From NCBI GenBank assembly GCA_958298945.1, contig OY282608.1:23103933-23167932 (forward strand): a DNA stretch of 64,000 nucleotides. The letters are read 5' to 3'. Origin of the DNA: Atherix ibis (taxonomy: Eukaryota > Arthropoda > Insecta > Diptera > Athericidae). The notes beneath the pieces were generated by a model. It was not told the DNA's origin. It saw only the letters and a program-made list of their open reading frames with translations, and did no database searches. Below are positions 56,294 through 64,000 of this stretch, one piece after another (the first letter of the stretch is position 1; every line of letters starts with the position of its first letter). The translations under genes and the position numbers were made by a program.

Positions 56294-59200
56294 CCAACAA
56301 GCCAACAAGCCAACAAACCAACAAACCCACAAGCCAACAAACCAACAAACCAACAAACCAACATGCCAACAAACCAACAAACTAAGTAACCAACAAACCA
56401 ACAAACCAACAAGCCGACAAGCCAACAAACCAACAAACCAACAAACCAACAAGCCAACAAACCAACAAGCCAACAAACTAACAAACCAACAAGCCAACAA
56501 GCCAACAAACCAACAAACCAACAAACCAAGAAGCCAACAAACTAACAAACCAATAAGCTAACAAACCAACAAACCAACAAGCCAACAAACCAACAAACAA
56601 ATAAACCAACAAACCAACAAACCAACAAGCCAACAAGCCAACAAACCATCAAGCCAACAAACCAACAAACCAACAAATTAACAAACAAATAAACCAACAA
56701 ACCAACAAACCAATAAACCAACAAACCAACAAACCAACAAACAAATAAACCAACAAACCAACAAACCAACAAACCAACAAACCAACAAACCAACAAACCA
56801 ATTAACCAACAAACCAACAAACGAACAAACCAACAAACCAACAAACCAAAAAGCCAGCAAACCAACAAACCAACAAGCCAACAAACCAACAAGCCAACAA
56901 ACCAACAAACCAACAAACCAAGTAACCAAAAAGCCAACAAACTAACAAACCAACAAACCAACAAACCAACAAACCAACAAGCCAACAAACCAACAAACCA
57001 ACAAACCAACAAGCCAACAAACCAGCAAGCCAACAAACCAACAAACCAACAAACCAAGTAACCAACAAACCAACAAACCATCAAACGAACAAAGCAACAA
57101 ACCAACAAGCCAACAAACCAACAAGCCAACAAACCAACAAACCAACAAACCAACAAACCAACAAACCAACAAACCAACAAACCAAACAAACCAAGTAACC
57201 AACAAGCCAACAAACCAACAAGCCAACAAACCAACAAGCCAACAAGCCAACAAAGCAACAAACCAACAAAGCAACAAACCAAAAAACCAACGAACCAAAA
57301 AACCAACAAACCAACAAGCCATCAAACGAACAAAGCAACAAGCCAACAAGCCAACAAACCAACAAACCAACAAGCCAACAAACCAACAAACCAACAAACC
57401 AACAAACCAACAAGCCAACAAGCCAACAAACCAACAAACCAACAAACCAACAAACCAACAAGCCAACAAACCAACAAACCAACAAACCAACAAGCCAACA
57501 AACCAACAAACCAACAAACCAAGTAACCAAAAAGCCAACAAACTAACAAACCAACAAGCCAATAAACCAACAAACCAACAAGCCAACAAACCAACAAACC
57601 AACAAACCAACAAGCCAACAAACCAGCAAGCCAACAAATCAACAAACCAACAAACCAAGTAACCAACAAACCAACAAACCATCAAACGAACAAAGCAACA
57701 AACCAACAAGCCAACAAACCAACATGCCAACAAACCAACAAACTAAGTAACCAACAAGCCAACAAACCAACAAACCAACAAGCCAACAAACCAACAAACC
57801 AACAAACCAACAAACCAACAAACCAACAAGCCAACAAACCAACAAACCAACAAACCAACAAGCCAGCAAGCCAACAAACCAACAAACCAACAAAGCAACA
57901 AGCCAACAAACCATCAAGCCAACAAACCAACAAACCAACAAACCAAGTAACCAAAAAGCCAACAAACTAACAAACCAACAAGCCAACAAGCCAACAAACC
58001 AACAAACCAACAAAGCAACAAACCAATAAACCAACAAACCAACAAACCAACAAGCCAACAAGCCAACAAGCCAACAAACCAACAAACCAACAAGCCAACA
58101 AGCCAACAAACCAACAAACCAACTAGCCAACAAACCAACAAACCAACAAACCAAAAACCAACAAACCAACATGCTAACAAACCCACAAACTAAGTAAACA
58201 ACAAGCCAACAAACCAACAAACCAACAAGCCAACAAACCAACAAACCAACAAACCAACAAGCCAACAAACCAACAAACCAACAAACCAACAAACCAACAA
58301 ACCAACAAACCAACAAACCAACAAACCAACAAACCAACAAACAAATAAACCAACAAACCAACAAACCAACAAGCCAACAAGCCAACAAACCAACAAACCA
58401 ACAACCCAACAAGCCAACAAATTAACAAACCAACAAACCAACAAACCAACAAGCCAACAAACCAACAACCAAATAAACCAACAAACCAAAAAACCAAAAA
58501 ACCAACACACCAACAAACCAACAAACCAACAAACCAAAAAACCAACAAACCAACAAACCGACAAACCAACAAACCAACAAGCCAACAAACCAACAAACCA
58601 ACAAACCAAGTAACCAAAAAGCCAACAAACTAACAAACCAACAAGCCAACAAGCCGACAAACTAACAAGCCAACAAACCAACAAACCAACAAAGCAACAA
58701 GTTAACAAGCCAACAAACCAACAAACCAACAAGCCAACAAACCAACAAACCAACAAGCCAACAAACCAACAAACCAACAAACCAACAAACCAAGTACCCA
58801 AAAAGCCAACAAACTAACAAACCAAAAAGCCAACAAGCCAACAAACCAACAAACCAACAAGCCAACAAGCCAACAAACCAACAAACCAACAAACTAAGTA
58901 ACCAACAAGCCAACAAACCAACAAACCAACAAGCCAACAAGCAAACAAACCAACAAACCAACAAGCCAACAAACCAACAAACCAACAAACCAAGTAACCA
59001 AAAAGCCAACAAACTAACAAACCGACAAGCCAACAAGCCAACAAACCAACAAGCCATCAAACCAACAAACCAACAAAGCAACAAGCCAACAAGCCAACAA
59101 ACCAACAAACAAACAAGCCAACAAACCAACTAACCAACAAGCCAACAAGCCAACACCAACAAACCAACAAACCAAGTAACCAAAAAGCCAACAAACTAAC

Positions 59201-61253
59201 AAACCAAAAAGTCAACAAGCCAACAAAGCAACAAACCAACAAACCAACAAGCCAACAAACCAACAAACAAACAAACCAACAAACCAACAAACCAACAAAC
59301 CAACAAACCAACAAACCAAAAAACCAGCAAACCAACAAGCCAACAAGCCAACAAACCAACAAACTAACAAACCAACAAACCCACAAACTAAGTAACCAAC
59401 AAGCCAACAAACCAACAAACCAACAAACCAACAAGCCAACAAGCCAACAAACCAACAATCCAACAAGCCAACAAACCAACAAACCAACAAACAAAAAAAC
59501 CAACAAACCAACAAACCAACAAACCAACAAAACAACAAACCAACAAGCCAACAAGCCAACAAACCAACAAACCAACAAACCAACTAGCCAACAAACCCAC
59601 AAGCCAACAAACCAACAAACCAACAAACCAAGTAACCAAAAAGCCAACAAACTAACAAACCAACAAGCCAACAAGCCAACAAGCCAACAAACCAATAAAC
59701 CAACAAAGCAACAAGCCAACAAGCCAACAAACCAAGAAACCAACAAGCCAACAAACCAACAAACCAACAAGCCAACAAGCCAACAAACCAACAAACCAAC
59801 AAACCAACAAACCAACAAACCAATAAACCAACAAGCCAACAAACCAACAAACCAACAAACCAAAAAGCCAAGAAACCAACAAACCAACAAACCAAAAAAC
59901 CAACAAACCAACAAACTAACAAGCCAACAAACCAACAAACCAACAAGCCAACAAACCAACAAACCAACAAACCAACAAGCCAACAAACCAACAAACCAAC
60001 AAACCAAAAAACCAACAAACCAATAAACCTAGTAACCAAAAAGCCAACAAACTAACAAACCAACAAGCCAACAAACCAACAAGCCAACAACCCAACAAAC
60101 CAACAAACCAACAAAGCAACAAACCAAAAAACCAACAAACCAAAAAACCAAAAAACCAACAAACCATCAAACGAACAAAGCAGCAAGCCAACAAGCCAAC
60201 AAGCCAACAAACCAACAAAATAACAAGCCAACAAACCAACAAACTAACAAGCCAACAAGCCAAGAAACCAACAAACCAACAAACCAAAAAACCAACAAAC
60301 CAATAAACCTAGTAACCAAAAAGCCAACAAACTAACAAACCAACAAGCCAACAAACCAACAAGCCAACAACCCAACAAACCAACAAACCAACAAAGCAAC
60401 AAACCAAAAAACCAACAAACCAAAAAACCAAAAAACCAACAAACCATCAAACGAACAAAGCAACAAACCAAAAAACCAACAAACCAAAAAACCAAAAAAC
60501 CAACAAACCATCAAACGAACAAAGCAGCAAGCCAACAAGTCAACAAGCCAACAAACCAACAAAATAACAAGCCAACAAACCAACAAACCAACAAGCCAAC
60601 AAGCCAAGAAACCAACAAACCAACAAACCAACAAGCCAAAAAGCCAACAAACCAACAAACCACCAAAGCAACAAGCCAACAAGCCAACAACCCAACAAAC
60701 CAACAAGCCAACAAACCAACAAACCAACAAGACAACAAGCCAACAAACCAACAAATCAACAAACCAAGTAACCAAAAAGTCAACAAACTAACAAACAAAT
60801 AAACCAACAAACCAAAAAACCAACAAACCAACAAGCCAACAAGCCAACAAACCAACAAACTAACAAACCAACAAACGAACTAACACCAAACCAACAAGCC
60901 AAGAAGCCAACAAACCAACAAACTAAGTAACCAACAAGCCAACAAACCAACAAACCAACAAGCCAACAAGCCAACAAACCAACAAGCCAACAAGCCAACA
61001 AAGCAACAAACCAACAAACCAACAAACCAACAAACCAACAAACCAACAAACCAAAAAACCAACAAACCAACAAACCAACAAACCAACAAACCAACAAACC
61101 AACAAGCCAATAAGCCAACAAACCGACAAACCAACAAACCAACAAGCCAACAAACCAACAAGCCAACAAACCAACAAACCAACAAACCAAGTAACCAAAA
61201 AGCCAACAAGCCAACAAACCAACAAACCAACAAAACAACAAGCCAACAAGCCA
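56294..61253. repeat. 4.95-kb tandem duplication, second copy
   Basis: This is the second copy of 51,521-56,293, with matching odd-length units at 57,182, 58,151, 59,150 and 60,884. It is longer mainly because of an insertion of about 136 bp (17 octamers) near 60.3-60.5 kb, which looks like a local duplication of the segment containing CCTAGTAA and the CCATCAAA, CGAACAAA pair. GTTAAC lies at 58,701. Confidence 0.88.
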
Positions 61254-62018
61254 ACAAACCAACAAACCAACAAGCCAACAAACAAACAAACCAACAAACC
61301 AACAAGCCAACAAGTCAACATACCAACAAACCAACAAACCAACAAGCCAACAAACCAACAAACCAACATGCCAACAAAACAACAAACCAACAAACCAACA
61401 AGCCAACAAACCAACAAACAAATAAACCAACAAACCAAAAAACCAACAAACCAACAAACCAACAAACCAACAAACCAACAAACCAACAAGCCAACAAACC
61501 AACAAACCAACAAACCAACAAGCCAACAAACCAACAAACAAATAAACCAACAAACCAACAAACCAACAAACCAACAAACCAAAAAACCAACAAAACCACA
61601 AGCCAACAAGCCAACAAACCAACAAACTAACAAACCAACAAACGAACAAACCAACAAACCAACAAACTAAGTAACCAGCAAGCCAACAAACCAACAAACC
61701 AACAAGCCAACAAGCCAACAAACCAACAAACCAACACGCCAACAAACCAACAAACCAACAAACTAACAAACCAACAAACCAACAAACCAACAAACCAACA
61801 AACCAACAAACCAACAAGCCAACAAACCAACAAACAAATAAACCAACAAACCAAAAAACCAACAAACCAACAAACCAACAAGCCAACAAACCAACAAACC
61901 AAGTAACCAACATGCCAACAAACCAACAAACCAACAAGCCAACAAGCCAACAAACCAACAAACCAACAAGCCAACAAACCAACAAACCAACAAACCAACA
62001 AACCAACAAACCAAGTAA
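60772..62018. repeat. Right-edge higher-order unit 1 (1,247 bp by landmark)
   Basis: The landmark is CCAAAAAG followed by TCAACAAA and CTAACAAA, at 60,772, 62,019 and 63,617. The unit includes CACCAAA (7 bp) at 60,884 and an AGTCAACATACC step near 61,315. It overlaps the end of the 4.95-kb copy, which shows that duplications are nested. Confidence 0.75.
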
Positions 62019-63616
62019 CCAAAAAGTCAACAAACTAACAAACCAACAAGCCAACAAGCCAACAAACTAACAAACCAACAAACCAACAAGCCAACAAACC
62101 AACAAACAAATAAACCAACAAACCAAAAAACCAACAAACCAACAAGCCAACAAGCCAACAAACCAACAAACTAACAAACCAACAAACGAACTAACACCAA
62201 ACCAACAAGCCAAGAAGCCAACAAACCAACACACCAACAAACCAACAAACTAAGTAACCAACAAGCCAACAAACCAACAAACCAACAAACCAACAAGCCA
62301 ACAAAGCAACAAACCAACAAACCAACAAACCAACAAACCAACAAACCAACAAACCAACAAACCAACAAACCAAAAAACCAACAAACCAACAAACCAACAA
62401 ACCAACAAACCAACAAACCAACAAACCAACAAGCCAATAAGCCAACAAACCGACAAACCAACAAACCAACAATCCAACAAACCAACAAGCCAACAAACCA
62501 ACAAACCAACAAACCAAGTAACCAAAAAGCCAACAAACTAACAAACCAACAAGCCAACAAGCCAACAAACCAACAAACCAACAAAACAACAAGCCAACAA
62601 GCCAACAAACCAACAAACCAACAAGCCAACAAACAAACAAACCAACAAACCAACAAGCCAACAAGTCAACATACCAACAAACCAACAGACCAACAAGCCA
62701 ACAAACCAACAAACCAACATGCCAACAAAACAACAAACCAACAAACCAACAAGCCAACAAACCAACAAACAAATAAACCAACAAACCAAAAAACCAACAA
62801 ACCAACAAACCAACAAACCAACAAACCAACAAACCAACAAGCCAACAAACCAACAAACCAACAAACCAACAAGCCAACAAACCAACAAACAAATAAACCA
62901 ACAAACCAACAAACCAACAAACCAACAAACCAAAAAACCAACAAACCCACAAGCCAACAAGCCAACAAACCAACAAACTAACAAACCAACAAACGAACTA
63001 ACCAACAAACTAAGTAACCAACAAGCCAACAAACCAACAAACCAACAAGCCAACAAGCCAACAAACCAACAAACCAACAAGCCAACAAACCAACAAACCA
63101 ACAAACTAACAAACCAACAAACCAACAAACCAACAAACCAACAAACCAACAAACCAACAAGCCAACAAACCAACAAACTAACAAACCAACAAACGAACTA
63201 ACCAACAAACTAAGTAACCAACAAGCCAACAAACCAACAAACCAACAAGCCAACAAGCCAACAAACCAACAAACTAACAAACCAACAAACGAACTAACCA
63301 ACAAACTAAGTAACCAACAAGCCAACAAACCAACAAACCAACAAGCCAACAAGCCAACAAACCAACAAAATAACAAGCCAACAAACCAACAAAACAACAA
63401 GCCAACAAGCCAAGAAACCAACAAACCAACAAACCAACAAGCAACAAACCATCAAACGAACAAAGCAGCAAGCCAACAAGCCAACAAGCCAACAAACCAA
63501 CAAACCACCGAAGCAACAAGCCAACAAGCCAACAACCCAACAAACCAACAAGCCAACAAACCAACAAACCAACAAGCCAAGCAGCCAACAAACCAACAAA
63601 CCAACAAACCAAGTAA
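62019..63616. repeat. Right-edge higher-order unit 2 (1,598 bp by landmark)
   Basis: It repeats much of unit 1: CACCAAA at 62,195 (offset 1,311 bp) and AGTCAACATACC near 62,666 (offset 1,351 bp). It contains additional short repeats at 63.0-63.3 kb, where CGAACTAA, CCAACAAA, CTAAGTAA occurs in quick succession near 62,994, 63,193 and 63,289. Confidence 0.75.
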
Positions 63617-64000
63617 CCAAAAAGTCAACAAACTAACAAACCAACAAGCCAACAAGCCAACAAACCAACAAACCAACAAACCAACAAACCAACAAACCAA
63701 AAAACCAACAAACCAACAAACCAACAAACCAACAAACCAACAAACCAACAAGCAAATAAGCCAACAAACCGACAAACCAACAAACCAACAATCCAACAAA
63801 CCAACAAGCCAACAAACCAACAAACCAACAAACCAAGTAACCAAAAAGCCAACAAACTAACAAACCAACAAGCCAACAAGCCAACAAATCAACAAACCAA
63901 CAAAACAACAAGCCAACAAGCCAACAAACCAACAAACCAATAAGCCAACAAACAAACAAACCAACAAACCAACAAGCCAACAAGTCAACATACCAACAAA
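63617..64000. repeat. Right-edge higher-order unit 3, cut by the window end
   Basis: A third occurrence of the unit starts at 63,617. The AGTCAACATACC step appears again near 63,985, 1,319 bp after the previous one, just before the window ends. The array therefore continues to the right. Confidence 0.75.

Larger units (their letters stand above)
1..64000. repeat. Octanucleotide satellite array, unit CCAACAAA / CCAACAAG
   Basis: The entire window is a head-to-tail array of an 8-bp unit, about 8,000 copies, running past both edges. The + strand is almost only A and C and the - strand almost only T and G, in a constant orientation with no inverted segment seen. The two main forms differ only at position 8 (A or G). 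Recurrent variants hit particular positions: position 1 C to G (GCAACAAA), position 2 C to T or G (CTAACAAA, CGAACAAA), position 4 A to T (CCATCAAA), position 5 C to A, T or G (CCAAAAAG, CCAATAAG, CCAAGAAA), position 7 A to T (CCAACATG), and the doubly changed CCAAGTAA. Nothing in the window is non-repeat DNA, so there is no gene-free gap to describe separately. I do not recognise the unit as a named satellite. Its role is unknown; a structural or heterochromatic satellite is the default reading. Confidence 0.97.

Noticed and set aside
1..64000. Transmembrane or cysteine-rich membrane protein family suggested by the hydrophobic repeat peptide
   Set aside because: Hydrophobicity follows from the T/G-rich codons of the repeat in every frame. 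There is no topology beyond periodic repetition.
1..64000. CRISPR array
   Set aside because: There are no unique spacers; repeat units follow each other directly at 8 bp.
1..64000. Telomere made by telomerase
   Set aside because: The strand bias is telomere-like, but there are no GGG runs. Variants are linked in kilobase higher-order repeats, and the unit matches no telomere repeat I know.
1..64000. Splice-site-like AAGTAA motifs in CTAAGTAA and CCAAGTAA units
   Set aside because: They are recurrent repeat variants with no exon or intron content around them.
1..64000. AATAAA polyadenylation-like signals in CAAATAAA and CCAATAAA units
   Set aside because: They arise by substitutions in the octamer (C to T at position 5, alone in CCAATAAA and with C to A at position 2 in CAAATAAA), recur in higher-order copies, and have no gene upstream.

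Overview
The whole 64 kb is one uninterrupted tandem array of an 8-bp unit. On the + strand the unit is CCAACAAA, with CCAACAAG as a very common second form; read on the - strand it is TTTGTTGG. The window holds roughly 8,000 units. I see no unique sequence, no array edge, and no RNA gene, promoter, terminator, insertion sequence, CRISPR array or believable protein gene. The long open frames on the - strand are a by-product of the repeat: 8 is not a multiple of 3, so all three frames read the same octapeptide (CWFVGLLV), and the canonical unit contains no stop in any frame of either strand.

The array is not homogeneous. Linked variant units (for example CTAAGTAA, CCAAGTAA, CCAAAAAG, CCATCAAA, CGAACAAA, GCAACAAA, CAAATAAA, CCATGTAA) form higher-order repeats of about 0.5 to 7.5 kb, as expected from repeated unequal exchange. 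Layout: (1) 1-6,550, an older mixed block with six 9-bp units and an internal 2.18-kb duplication; its first 790 bp recur base for base at 6,551-7,340. (2) 6,551-12,750, higher-order units of 1,264, 2,432 and 2,448 bp. (3) About 12,355-26,235, a large duplication with an offset near 7.5 kb and a 1.2-kb spacer segment. (4) About 26,236-41,600, marked by AGTCCACAAACC and CCATGTAA variants, with 1.26 to 2.7 kb periodicities. (5) About 34,900-49,500, four copies of a block carrying a 7-bp unit, plus a perfect 480-bp-step tandem duplication at 47.2-48.2 kb. (6) About 51,521-61,253, two abutting copies of a 4.8 to 4.95 kb unit. (7) About 60.8-64.0 kb, shorter 1.25 to 1.6 kb repeats running off the right edge.

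The 8-bp register is very well kept. I count 27 units of length other than 8, falling into only nine sequence types, and none between 4,150 and 35,093 (30,944 bp, exactly 3,868 units). Most odd-length units recur at matching places in duplicated blocks, so the independent indel events are fewer than 27.

The organism cannot be named from this sequence. An array of this size and structure is typical of eukaryotic satellite heterochromatin (centromeric, pericentromeric or subtelomeric). If the host is a bacterium, an octanucleotide array this long would be extraordinary. I do not recognise the unit as a named satellite or telomere repeat. Coordinates of higher-order blocks were found by eye and are approximate unless called exact.
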